Source: JAAZBA01 sp964461815
GTDB taxonomy: Bacteria; Bacillota; Clostridia; Oscillospirales; QAMX01
DNA length: 64,000 bases
Assembly: GCA_964461815.1 (NCBI GenBank)
Contig: CAYWVF010000010.1
Location: 14,094 to 78,093 of the forward strand
Reading direction: 5' to 3'
Made by a program: the position numbers and the translations under genes
Shown here: one piece after another, positions 36,089 to 43,931 of the stretch
How positions within the stretch are numbered: position 1 is the first letter of the stretch
How the letters are laid out: each line of letters starts with the position of its first letter
The notes under the pieces: model-generated
The model's database searches: none
Told to the model about the DNA's origin: nothing
Seen by the model: only the letters and a program-made list of their open reading frames with translations

Positions 36089-36123
36089 GCATATATAGCA
36101 TGACACAGTAAGAAGGTGATTTA

Positions 36124-36747
36124 TTGAGCCAAGCTTCAGTCGCAAAAGCCACACTAAGCAGATTGCCGATGTATTTACAATACCTCAAAGCTCTGCCATG
36201 TGAGAGCAATCCTACGATCTCCGCTACAACCATTGCAAAGGCTTTGGAGCTTGGAGAGGTACAGGTTAGAAAGGATCTAGGCTCTATCAGCGGTGACGGA
36301 AAGCCTAAGATCGGATATGTTACGTCGGAGCTTATCGACAAACTAGAGAGCTTTCTCGGTCTTAATGATCGAAGCAATGTTGTCATTGTCGGAGCCGGCA
36401 CCTTAGGAAAAGGCTTACTCAACTATAATGGCTTCTCGAATTACGGATTGGATATTGTTGCAGCCTTTGACAGCGACAATAAGAAGGTCGGCAAATTCGA
36501 TAACGAAAAAATCATCTATCCGATGGATCAGTTTGAAAGCTTTTGCAAGGAGGTAAATGTTCGTATTGGAATAATTACCGTTCCCGAAAGATCAGCTCAG
36601 GAGGTATGTGACAGAATGGTGCAGTGCGGCATCAAGGCTATTTGGAACTTTGCACCGTGCAGCTTGACTGTTCCGAAAGATATTCTTTTGCAGCAGGAAA
36701 ATCTGGCACACTCTCTCGCATATTTGAATGAGCAGATGAAAAATTGA
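36124..36747 (+). CDS. rex: Redox-sensing transcriptional repressor Rex
   Basis: Rex senses the NADH/NAD+ ratio and represses fermentation and hydrogenase genes. The 207-residue protein has an N-terminal winged helix (SRLPMYLQYL to VRKDLGSISG) and a Rossmann domain with VGAGTLGKGL. The start is TTG at 36124, with AAGGTGAT upstream. It sits 35 bp after the ferredoxin-like gene in the hydrogenase operon, so it may regulate the operon it belongs to. Confidence 0.94.
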   Translation: MSQASVAKATLSRLPMYLQYLKALPCESNPTISATTIAKALELGEVQVRKDLGSISGDGKPKIGYVTSELIDKLESFLGLNDRSNVVIVGAGTLGKGLLNYNGFSNYGLDIVAAFDSDNKKVGKFDNEKIIYPMDQFESFCKEVNVRIGIITVPERSAQEVCDRMVQCGIKAIWNFAPCSLTVPKDILLQQENLAHSLAYLNEQMKN

Positions 36748-36815
36748 TCGATCCAAGCAGATTTGCTTAAAACAACAGCACAGCTCTTTTCGGGCTATGA
36801 CGTATAATCAAAATT

Positions 36816-36911
36816 TAAAACCGCCGTTAAGCAAGGGCTCAAAGATATTCCTTACGAATCTATACCTTGATTGATGTAGGGTATTTCTGAGTCGGTTTAA
36901 CGGCGGTTTTA
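36816..36911. repeat. 96-bp inverted-repeat element (MITE-like) between rex and the second ferredoxin
   Basis: Perfect 15-bp terminal inverted repeats (36816-36830 and 36897-36911) begin and end with TA and contain AACCGCCGTTAA. The interior also pairs imperfectly (about 36839-36852 with 36880-36892), so the whole unit folds as one long hairpin. It carries no coding sequence. It could be a TA-flanked MITE of an IS630-like element, or a terminator/attenuator for rex, since a short T-rich run lies about 9 bp beyond it. Confidence 0.5.
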
Positions 36912-36947
36912 TGTCATTATTTTTGAATTACTTTGAGGTGAATTTTA

Positions 36948-37190
36948 TTGAAAGTTACAATTTGTATCGGTTCTTCTTGCCATATAAAGGGCTCACGCCT
37001 TGTTGTTGAGCAGCTTCAGGAGCTGATATCTCAGTACAACTTAAAAGACCGTGTAGATCTTGCAGGTTCATTTTGTATCGGAAAATGTCAGCAAGGCATA
37101 TGCGTAACAATAGATGACAATGTTTTCTCTGTAACTCCATCCACAGTGAAATACTTTTTTGAAAACGAAATACTCGCAAAATTAAAGTAG
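36948..37190 (+). CDS. Small thioredoxin-like [2Fe-2S] ferredoxin (copy 2)
   Basis: This 80-residue paralogue of the protein at 35831 has C6, C11, C43 and C47 in the same C-x4-C-x31-C-x3-C spacing. It also shares the segments CIGSSCH and SFC-x3-C. The start is TTG with GAGGTGA upstream. It is separated from rex by 200 bp containing the inverted-repeat element, and is followed by a strong terminator. It is likely an electron-transfer accessory. Confidence 0.78.
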   Translation: MKVTICIGSSCHIKGSRLVVEQLQELISQYNLKDRVDLAGSFCIGKCQQGICVTIDDNVFSVTPSTVKYFFENEILAKLK

Positions 37191-37252
37191 AAAATATATA
37201 AGAAAACAAAGGATCGTAGCGTTATCGGTACGATAATTGTCGCTCTTATTGT

Positions 37253-37304
37253 AAATAAGCAATATTTGCTGTAACCATGCATTTACAGCAAATATTGCTT
37301 ATTT
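37253..37304. terminator. Bidirectional terminator after the ferredoxin gene
   Basis: A perfect 22-bp stem (37253-37274 with 37283-37304) and an 8-nt loop are followed by TTTTTGAC on the plus strand. It is shared with the convergent DUF2325 gene, whose stop is at 37339. Confidence 0.88.
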
Positions 37305-37338
37305 TTGACTTTAAATATCGAAATTACGTAAATAAAAA

Positions 37339-37626
37339 TCAGCTCATGCAATTTACATGCTCATCTAAAATGCCCTTAAGTGCAGACATCGAGCTGCTGT
37401 GCGATCTTGCAATTCGTGTCTTTTGATTTTTTGCTTCGCTCAACACACATTTTATCATCTTGTGCGACACCGTATTCGTAAAAAGCACCAAAAGATCCGG
37501 ATTCCCTATATCTTTTAATCCGCTACTCATTTTCGGATATATTTTTGCTTTAAAGCTATATTGGTTACATAAATCTTTATACTGCCTTGACATACATTCA
37601 TTACCGCCTACTATTACAACGCTCAT
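37339..37626 (-). CDS. DUF2325 protein
   Basis: The 95-residue protein of unknown function begins MSVVIVGGNECM and contains PDLLVLFTNTVSHKM and ARSHSSSMSAL. I recognise these as the DUF2325 family common in Clostridia. I chose the ATG at 37626 with GGAG 7-8 bp upstream; an upstream in-frame start adds residues outside the family. From memory, relatives often lie near iron-transport genes, which would fit the repressor-like dyads upstream. The molecular function is unknown. Confidence 0.8.
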   Translation of the reverse strand: MSVVIVGGNECMSRQYKDLCNQYSFKAKIYPKMSSGLKDIGNPDLLVLFTNTVSHKMIKCVLSEAKNQKTRIARSHSSSMSALKGILDEHVNCMS

Positions 37627-37648
37627 ATGTCGTCTCCTTTCGAGTCCA

Positions 37649-37664
37649 GTTAGCACAAACTAAC
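37649..37664. promoter_or_regulatory. Operator-like dyad 2 in the DUF2325 leader
   Basis: GTTAG-N6-CTAAC, the same half-sites and spacing as in the larger dyad 30 bp away. It lies between the transcription start and the ribosome site. Confidence 0.55.
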
Positions 37665-37673
37665 CCTGCACAA

Positions 37674-37707
37674 ATATTATTAGTTAGCGCATGCTAACTA
37701 ATAATAT
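37674..37707. promoter_or_regulatory. Operator-like dyad 1 at the DUF2325 promoter
   Basis: This is a perfect dyad with 15-bp arms (37674-37688 and 37693-37707) and a 4-bp centre. It contains GTTAG-N6-CTAAC. It overlaps the downstream edge of the -10 box and the expected transcription start. A DtxR-type metalloregulator is my best guess from the TTAG/CTAA half-sites, but this is inference. Confidence 0.6.
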
Positions 37708-37734
37708 AATACCAATTATTTAAGCTTTTGTCAA
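37706..37734 (-). promoter_or_regulatory. Promoter of the DUF2325 gene
   Basis: TTGACA (37729-37734) and TATTAT (37706-37711) have a 17-bp spacer, directly upstream of and overlapping dyad 1. Confidence 0.7.
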
Positions 37735-37850
37735 GTACTTTTTCAACTTATCTGCATAATAACAATAAAGACCATCCGCACAACTATCATACGGATGATC
37801 CTATGTTCACAGACTGTAATTAGGATTTGAAATTTTATCTCATTTACGCT

Positions 37851-38717
37851 TTAACTCTGCTTTGCAAGCCATTTCCTAAGATATTCTTCACAGGCTGTAT
37901 CATCCTTGATCACCTTAAATGCTTTTGCGAGCTTATCAGATGCATATTTTACCGCACTTCTACCGATTCTTTCACCATTACCGTCATGTGCATCGGAAGA
38001 TAGCGAGTTGGGATAATCTGCCATCCATGCAAACGGAGAATAAAAGCCTGCTCCTGTTATATGATCCATATAATGTACAGATCTGCCGTCAACATCATTT
38101 ACTCTTGCCAAATCAACCAGATCGGGACGAACACCAAGTGTTATAGCTGTCTCCATAAAGCAGCCGTGACCACGTGTTGTGCAGTTCTCGTCATTATTTT
38201 TCAGTGCTTGAATGTCTTCAGGCGTAAGCTCAGGAAAATAATCTTTGTTTTCCGATTCGGCAATATCTATCATTTCTCGTACAGTCGGCCAACTATTTGA
38301 AACATTATAGATAAATACCATATAATCATTCTTATCATGGAGTACGCTGCGTGCAAAATTATTAAGCATTGCAGTATTTCCGCCGTGACCGTTTGCTATT
38401 ATGATCTTCTTAAATCCGTTTCTTGCAATTTCACGGCAGGATTCGGTAAGTATATCAAACATCAGCTTAGACGAAAACATTATCGTACCCTTAAATTCAC
38501 CTGCTCCCTGTTTTTCGCCGAAATACATATGAGGAAATACAACTACAGGTTCTTTTTCTGCTGCTATTTCGACCAGACCGCCTGTTGAGATCACATCCTG
38601 TGCCAGCGGGAGATGTTTACCATGGTGCTCCACACATCCTACCGTTAATACACATACGCTCTTTGACTTTTCTACCGCTTCTTCAAACTTTCCGGATAGT
38701 ATTTCTGCCCAAAGCAT
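37851..38717 (-). CDS. Creatininase-family amidohydrolase
   Basis: The 288-residue protein has the metal ligands of the creatininase family: E30 and H32 in GCVEHHGKHLPL, D41, and the His of NGHGGN. Family members hydrolyse creatinine or formamides in riboflavin/F420-type pathways, or process the mycofactocin peptide. None of these contexts is present, so the substrate is unknown. It lies 46 bp downstream of the glycosyltransferase gene. A weak, one-mismatch hairpin near 37770-37799 may be the terminator. Confidence 0.82.
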   Translation of the reverse strand: MLWAEILSGKFEEAVEKSKSVCVLTVGCVEHHGKHLPLAQDVISTGGLVEIAAEKEPVVVFPHMYFGEKQGAGEFKGTIMFSSKLMFDILTESCREIARNGFKKIIIANGHGGNTAMLNNFARSVLHDKNDYMVFIYNVSNSWPTVREMIDIAESENKDYFPELTPEDIQALKNNDENCTTRGHGCFMETAITLGVRPDLVDLARVNDVDGRSVHYMDHITGAGFYSPFAWMADYPNSLSSDAHDGNGERIGRSAVKYASDKLAKAFKVIKDDTACEEYLRKWLAKQS

Positions 38718-38763
38718 ATTCGTACCTCCTCAAAATATTATATGGAATATAAAATATCTTCGT

Positions 38764-39882
38764 CTATTGCTTTCCGGTCAACTCATATGTAAGATCAACG
38801 ATATCCTCCGTTGCGTTTGGCTTTGCATATAGCTTTATACATTCGCACATAAGCTTTAATCGCTGATCATTCTTGAACATAAAGTACATCGCATCCTCGA
38901 GTGGGAACGTCTTTGTCACCTCGATCGCCATGCCATTGTTCATCAGGAAGTCCACATTGCGTTCCTCCTGACCCGGTATCGGATTCATAAGTATCATCGG
39001 CAAATTCTTTGCGATAGATTCGGTGACCGTCAGTCCACCCGGCTTTGTGATTATACAATCGGCAGCATCCATCATCTCGTCAACGTTATTCACAAACCCA
39101 AATACGTGCAATCCTGCAACCTTCTCTTCAATGAGCTTATTATACTGCTTATGATTATTTCCGCATACTGCAAGCACCTGTATCTTCGGATTAACATTTA
39201 AGATTTTATCCACGTATTTCTGCAGATTACCGTATCCCATACTTCCACCCATAAGCAGCACAACAGGACGGTTTTCATCTAATTCGAATATGCGACACGC
39301 CTCTGACTTTGACATTTTTTTTGAGAATTTCGGACGTACAGGTATCCCAAGCGGTGCTATCTGCTCCTCACGTATACCCTTAGATAATGCTCTGCGTGTC
39401 AAAAGCTCAGATGCAATAACGATCTTTTCGATAAATTCAGTATCTTCCCAAAACGGATGAATAGTGTAATCGGTTATTACACCGATTACCGGCTGCGACA
39501 TCTTATTTCTGCGTTTCAGCTCATTGACGATCTGTGCAGCCGTTACGTGCGTACATATTATCGCATCGGGAGCATAATCCGTAATGAAGCTGTGGAATTT
39601 GAACGCCATTAGAGCCGACGTTAAGCTTTCTATATTATACTTAGATGTAACCTTTCCCTTATCCTCAAGAAAAGTATACACAGTTCTGTAAGCTCTTCGC
39701 ATATATTTGTTTGTTACGAAAAGATATCCCTCTGCGATCGTCTTCTGAAGCATATGGTTTATCTTTTCAAGCACGTCAACGACCTCGACCTCAGCACCTC
39801 TTGCCAGAAGACTGTCTGCAAGTGCTTTTGCGGTAGAGTGATGACCATAGCCTGCCGTAACCGATAATATCATTACTCTCAA
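38764..39882 (-). CDS. MGDG-synthase/MurG-type glycosyltransferase
   Basis: The 372-residue GT28-family protein has the MGDG-synthase N-terminal domain (VTAGYGHHSTAKAL). The C-terminal UDP-sugar-binding domain has MGGSMGYGN and KPGGLTVTES. By analogy with YpfP/UgtP it would transfer glucose or galactose from a UDP-sugar to diacylglycerol at the membrane, giving glycolipids. The start is TTG at 39882 with GAGGTGA upstream; an ATG three codons in is the alternative. Confidence 0.87.
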   Translation of the reverse strand: MRVMILSVTAGYGHHSTAKALADSLLARGAEVEVVDVLEKINHMLQKTIAEGYLFVTNKYMRRAYRTVYTFLEDKGKVTSKYNIESLTSALMAFKFHSFITDYAPDAIICTHVTAAQIVNELKRRNKMSQPVIGVITDYTIHPFWEDTEFIEKIVIASELLTRRALSKGIREEQIAPLGIPVRPKFSKKMSKSEACRIFELDENRPVVLLMGGSMGYGNLQKYVDKILNVNPKIQVLAVCGNNHKQYNKLIEEKVAGLHVFGFVNNVDEMMDAADCIITKPGGLTVTESIAKNLPMILMNPIPGQEERNVDFLMNNGMAIEVTKTFPLEDAMYFMFKNDQRLKLMCECIKLYAKPNATEDIVDLTYELTGKQ

Positions 39883-39912
39883 TTATTTCACCTCGTATTT
39901 AGTTCTCCTATA

Positions 39913-39940
39913 ATTATATCATTATTATAGAAAAAAACAA
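39913..39940 (-). promoter_or_regulatory. Promoter of the glycosyltransferase/creatininase operon
   Basis: TTGTTT (39935-39940) and TATAAT (39913-39918) with a 16-bp spacer lie about 30 bp before the TTG start. Confidence 0.6.
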
Positions 39941-39989
39941 GCGACTTTTAAAACAAATTATAATTTCCAATTATTTTTAAGCATAAAAA

Positions 39990-40022
39990 TACGCCGGATA
40001 GCTTGTTTATCTATCCGGCGTA
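39990..40022 (-). terminator. Terminator of the Gfo/Idh gene
   Basis: A perfect 12-bp stem (39990-40001 with 40011-40022) and a 9-nt loop are followed on the minus strand by a T run. It lies 4 bp beyond the stop codon. Confidence 0.88.
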
Positions 40023-40026
40023 CCGA

Positions 40027-41070
40027 TTACTTTGCAAATACAGTGCCTATCTTTGCATCTTCAATAGTACGTACTACCTCTGCTGCCTGCTCCGATGTGA
40101 TCGGATAAGGCTTGTTGTTGCGGTAAGCATCATAGAAATAATCCCATACTACATCTGTCTTATCCTTACCGTCAAGCTCGAAGCTTTCCTCGATCCATAC
40201 AAGCTTTTCAGCATTGCCGTATGTATCTCCGTCAGGTGTATTCGGATCAGCCTTGATATCCATCAATTCGACCTTAGGATCAAGATATTTTAATCTAAAC
40301 TTATTTCCCTCGCCTATAAGGCTGCCTCTTGTACCATATACTACATATTCAGGAGTCGGAAGTGCTGCACCGCCGCTGATCTCCATATCAACGATCCTGC
40401 CATTAACGCCCTTGAATACCAGCTTGATATGATCCTCTGCATCACCTACAGCAGTTACGAGCTTAATGTCTGCATACATTTTCTCATACTTGCCGCCGCA
40501 GAAGCGAAGTGAATGGTCAACAATATGCGGTCCCCAGTTGAGAAGCTGTCCGCCACCGAATTCCTTTATTGTCTGCCAGTCGTTTCTGCGCTGATAACTG
40601 TTTCTTGTAAGCTTGATCTCAAATACCTCACCGAGAATACCTGAATCGATGATATTATTTACCTTTATGAAGCCTTCCTCAAAGCGTCTGTTGTGACGGA
40701 CATAGATATGAGGACCTGCCGGCTGCTGTCCAAGAGCTATAAGCTCCTTTGCCTGTTCGTATGTCTCACAGAACGGCTTCTCTACCAGTACGCTCTTGCC
40801 TGCAAGCAGAGCCATTTTTGCATGTTTATAATGGTCGCAGGAACGTGTAGCAATATCTACTACCTCAACCTCGGGATCTGCGATCATATCTTCGATATTT
40901 TCATATGTTTTACAGCCAAATTCTTCAGCATATCTCTCACGGCGATTCTCAATAAGATCACACGCTGCAACTACCTTAAATTTATCAGGACGAGCTTTCA
41001 AACATTCACGATGGACGGACATTCCTATTCGTCCTAAACCAACTACACCGATCTTTATCTGTGCTGCCAT
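40027..41070 (-). CDS. Gfo/Idh/MocA-family oxidoreductase
   Basis: The 347-residue NAD(P)-dependent sugar or inositol dehydrogenase has the N-terminal Rossmann motif VGLGRIG (9-15). The hallmark EKP (VEKPFCET, about residues 96-103) contributes the nicotinamide-binding Lys. The substrate is unknown. AATGGAGGAA precedes the ATG. It is a single-gene unit with its own promoter and terminator, just downstream of the his operon. Confidence 0.88.
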   Translation of the reverse strand: MAAQIKIGVVGLGRIGMSVHRECLKARPDKFKVVAACDLIENRRERYAEEFGCKTYENIEDMIADPEVEVVDIATRSCDHYKHAKMALLAGKSVLVEKPFCETYEQAKELIALGQQPAGPHIYVRHNRRFEEGFIKVNNIIDSGILGEVFEIKLTRNSYQRRNDWQTIKEFGGGQLLNWGPHIVDHSLRFCGGKYEKMYADIKLVTAVGDAEDHIKLVFKGVNGRIVDMEISGGAALPTPEYVVYGTRGSLIGEGNKFRLKYLDPKVELMDIKADPNTPDGDTYGNAEKLVWIEESFELDGKDKTDVVWDYFYDAYRNNKPYPITSEQAAEVVRTIEDAKIGTVFAK

Positions 41071-41104
41071 TTAAAATTCCTCCATTTGTACCAGTTATAT
41101 GTTA

Positions 41105-41133
41105 ATTATACACCCAGTTATCAGACTTGTCAA
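41105..41133 (-). promoter_or_regulatory. Promoter of the Gfo/Idh gene
   Basis: Consensus TTGACA (41128-41133) and TATAAT (41105-41110) with a 17-bp spacer. This is the closest match to consensus in the window, so the gene should be transcribed independently of the his operon, which has no obvious terminator hairpin before it. Confidence 0.8.
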
Positions 41134-41181
41134 CAGCATTTGCAGCTGATATCCGTAATAGAAGATATAAATCGTATTTGA

Positions 41182-41505
41182 TCAGGTCTCCTTATCGGTA
41201 ACACGCATTTTTTTCAGATTACCTATCTTCTGTGCTCTGCGCTCAAGCTCAGCGTTCACCTCATCATATGCAATACCCTTTTCTGCCATCAATACTACAA
41301 GATGGTAGATGAGGTCGCTGATCTCTCCAATAGTTGCGCTCTTATCATCATCCTTTGATGCGATTATTGTCTCGGCGCACTCCTCACCGACCTTTTTTAA
41401 TATCTTATCAAGTCCCTTATCGAACAGATAGCATGTATATGAGCCTTCCTGCGGATTAGCTTTTCTGTCCATTACTACTTCGTACAGCGAGCTGATTGCA
41501 TCCAT
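41182..41505 (-). CDS. hisE: Phosphoribosyl-ATP pyrophosphatase
   Basis: HisE removes pyrophosphate from phosphoribosyl-ATP, the second step of histidine synthesis. The 107-residue protein is all-helical, with the MazG-like metal-binding pattern KKVGEECAETIIA and EISDLIYHLVVL. It is a separate protein, not fused to HisI. It is the last gene of the operon, 19 bp after hisI. Confidence 0.93.
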   Translation of the reverse strand: MDAISSLYEVVMDRKANPQEGSYTCYLFDKGLDKILKKVGEECAETIIASKDDDKSATIGEISDLIYHLVVLMAEKGIAYDEVNAELERRAQKIGNLKKMRVTDKET

Positions 41506-41524
41506 TTTTATATTCCTTTCTTAT

Positions 41525-41839
41525 TTACAGTATTTTCTTAAAAAAGCAAGTTCTGTTTCCTGTATGGCACGTCGGTCCTACAGGATCGACCATATAAAGC
41601 ATAGTATCATCGTCGCAGTCACTGTAGACTTCCTTTATGTGTAATACATTGCCCGAGCTTTCGCCTTTCATCCAAAGCTTATTTCTCGAGCGTGAATAGA
41701 ACCACCCTTTTTTTGTTTCCAGCGTCAATTTCAGTGCTTCTTCATTTACAAAGCCAACCATCAGCACTTCCTTTGTCTTGTAGTGCTGAACTACTGCCGG
41801 AATAAGATCGCTCTTTTTAAAATAAACAGATGTATCCAA
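41525..41839 (-). CDS. hisI: Phosphoribosyl-AMP cyclohydrolase
   Basis: HisI opens the adenine ring of phosphoribosyl-AMP, the third step. The 104-residue protein has the zinc and magnesium motifs SDCDDDTML and CHTGNRTCFF, and the family stretch GWFYSRSRNKLWMKGE. It lies 12 bp after hisF. Confidence 0.94.
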   Translation of the reverse strand: MDTSVYFKKSDLIPAVVQHYKTKEVLMVGFVNEEALKLTLETKKGWFYSRSRNKLWMKGESSGNVLHIKEVYSDCDDDTMLYMVDPVGPTCHTGNRTCFFKKIL

Positions 41840-41851
41840 AACAAAACCCTC

Positions 41852-42610
41852 TTATCTTCTAACTTCTACACCACGTGAGTGCAGATATTCTTTGACCTGC
41901 GGTACTGTAAGCTCTCCGTAATGGAAAAGCGTTGCAGCCAATGCCGCATCACCGCCGCCCTCTGTAAAGCCTTCATAAAAATGCTCTAAGCTTCCGCAGC
42001 CTCCGGACATTATCACCGGAATATTCACTCGTTTCATGACCTCCTGCGTCAGCTCGATATCAAAGCCGTTCTTCGTGCCGTCGGTATCCATTGATGTGAG
42101 AAGTATCTCACCAGCTCCGAGACGTTCACCCTCTACTGCCCATTCAAGTGCGTCAAGCTCTGTCGGTATTCTGCCTCCGTTTATCACGACCTCGAATCCG
42201 CCTGTCTTTTTGCGTCGTGCATCGATGGCAAGCACTACACATTGGCTGCCGAATCTCTCCGCAGCTCTCGAAATCAGATATTTGTCACGTACCGCAGCGG
42301 AATTTACACTTACCTTATCGGCTCCTGCACGAAGTATCTCTTTAAAATCGTCAACTGTGCGTATGCCACCTCCGACTGTCAATGGTACAAAAACCTCTCT
42401 CGATGTGCGGCAAACTACGTCTACAATCGTATTTCTTGCTTCATGTGTAGCGGTTATATCCAGAAAAACTATCTCGTCTGCTCCCTGTGAGCTGTAGAAC
42501 TTTGCAAGCTCTACGGGATCTCCTGCATCACGTATATTTACGAAATTAACACCCTTTACAACTCTTCCGTTATGAACATCGAGACATGGGATTATTCTTT
42601 TTGCAAGCAT
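41852..42610 (-). CDS. hisF: Imidazole glycerol phosphate synthase, cyclase subunit
   Basis: HisF is the TIM-barrel cyclase that uses ammonia from HisH to form imidazole glycerol phosphate and AICAR. The 252-residue protein has the catalytic Asp in IPCLDVHNGRVVKG (D11 by position) and a second in TSMDTDGT. It shares its start base with the end of hisA (1-bp overlap). Confidence 0.95.
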   Translation of the reverse strand: MLAKRIIPCLDVHNGRVVKGVNFVNIRDAGDPVELAKFYSSQGADEIVFLDITATHEARNTIVDVVCRTSREVFVPLTVGGGIRTVDDFKEILRAGADKVSVNSAAVRDKYLISRAAERFGSQCVVLAIDARRKKTGGFEVVINGGRIPTELDALEWAVEGERLGAGEILLTSMDTDGTKNGFDIELTQEVMKRVNIPVIMSGGCGSLEHFYEGFTEGGGDAALAATLFHYGELTVPQVKEYLHSRGVEVRR

Positions 42611-43326
42611 CAGCCTTTTGCCTCCTTTATCGCTTCCATCAGAGGTAACGTGCCTGTATACACGGCTTTACCTGCTATTGCAGCATCTATATTCATTTCA
42701 CGAAGCCTTTTTATATCATCAAGTGTTGTAACGCCGCCAGATGCAACTATATCGCACTTGACTGCATCACGAAGCTTTCCGAGATTATCAAACGATGGCC
42801 CGCTTTGCAATCCATCCTTGCTTATATCTGTGTAAATGATCGTTTTGACGCCAAAGTCTTCCATTCTTCTTGCAAAATCAATGAAATTAAGCTTTGAATC
42901 CTCAAGCCAACCCTCTGTTCTGACAGTATCGCCAAGTGCATCTATTCCCACTGCGATCTTGTCACCGTAGCTTTCAACAGCTTTTCGTACAAGCTCGGGA
43001 TCTTTTACGGCAGCCGAGCCGATTATAACACGACTTACACCATCCTCAATAGCTCTTGCGATGTTATCTATGCTGCGAATGCCGCCTCCAAGCTCTACCT
43101 TTGCACCTGTTTTGTCAATGACAGCTTTAACGACCTGCATATTTTTACTTCCACCTGTCTTTGCTCCGTCAAGGTCTACCATATGTATCATCTCGGCACC
43201 GCATTCTATGAATTTTCTTGCCGTCTCAACTGCATCCTCTGCGACCTTATGTGCCGTATTGAAATCGCCCTTATACAAACGTACACACATTCCATCCTTT
43301 AAATCTATTGCAGGTAATACGATCAT
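42610..43326 (-). CDS. hisA: ProFAR isomerase
   Basis: HisA isomerises the aminoaldose ProFAR to PRFAR. The 238-residue TIM barrel has the catalytic Asp in LPAIDLKDG (D8) and a second Asp in YTDISKDG. The phosphate sites LGGGIRS and ASGGV are present. It overlaps hisH by 4 bp. Confidence 0.95.
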   Translation of the reverse strand: MIVLPAIDLKDGMCVRLYKGDFNTAHKVAEDAVETARKFIECGAEMIHMVDLDGAKTGGSKNMQVVKAVIDKTGAKVELGGGIRSIDNIARAIEDGVSRVIIGSAAVKDPELVRKAVESYGDKIAVGIDALGDTVRTEGWLEDSKLNFIDFARRMEDFGVKTIIYTDISKDGLQSGPSFDNLGKLRDAVKCDIVASGGVTTLDDIKRLREMNIDAAIAGKAVYTGTLPLMEAIKEAKG

Positions 43327-43931
43327 ATTAAGCCTCCAAAGTTCTTAAGTATTATAAGTCCGACCTCGCCACTTTTTTCAGGATGAAACTGACAGCCATA
43401 AACATATCCATCTCCGACGATAGCTGCGACCTCTGTACCGTAGTCTGTCACTGCGTAAAGATTTTCACGGCTTGTCGGCTTCGCATAAAAGCTGTGCACA
43501 AAATAAACATATTCACCTGAGCTGATCCCTTTTGTGATCGGAGTTTCTTTGAGAATATTAAGACTGTTCCAGCCTATTTGCGGAAGCTTAAGCTCTGTCT
43601 TGATAAGTTCAACCGTTCCCGGTATCATGTCCAAACCGTCACGTTCGGTGATCTCCATGCCCTTTGTAAACAGCATCTGCATACCGAGGCATATTCCGAG
43701 GAATGGCTTTACCTTTGCTTGCTCCTTAATAGTATCTACCAGACCCGAGGCGATAAGAGAATCCATAGCATCCGGGAATGCACCTACGCCCGGCAGTATC
43801 ACCGCCGAGCTTTTTTCTATCTCATCCTTATCGCTTGTAATTATGTTGTTTATTCCAAGATAATCCAGCGCATTCGATACGCTTCGCAGATTGCCTGCGC
43901 CATAATCAATTATTGCAATCGTCTTGTTCAT
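43323..43931 (-). CDS. hisH: Imidazole glycerol phosphate synthase, glutaminase subunit
   Basis: HisH hydrolyses glutamine and channels ammonia to HisF. The 202-residue class I amidotransferase has the nucleophile Cys in FLGICLGMQMLF and a catalytic His-Pro-Glu triad in QFHPEKSG. It overlaps hisB and hisA by 4 bp each. Confidence 0.95.
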   Translation of the reverse strand: MNKTIAIIDYGAGNLRSVSNALDYLGINNIITSDKDEIEKSSAVILPGVGAFPDAMDSLIASGLVDTIKEQAKVKPFLGICLGMQMLFTKGMEITERDGLDMIPGTVELIKTELKLPQIGWNSLNILKETPITKGISSGEYVYFVHSFYAKPTSRENLYAVTDYGTEVAAIVGDGYVYGCQFHPEKSGEVGLIILKNFGGLI

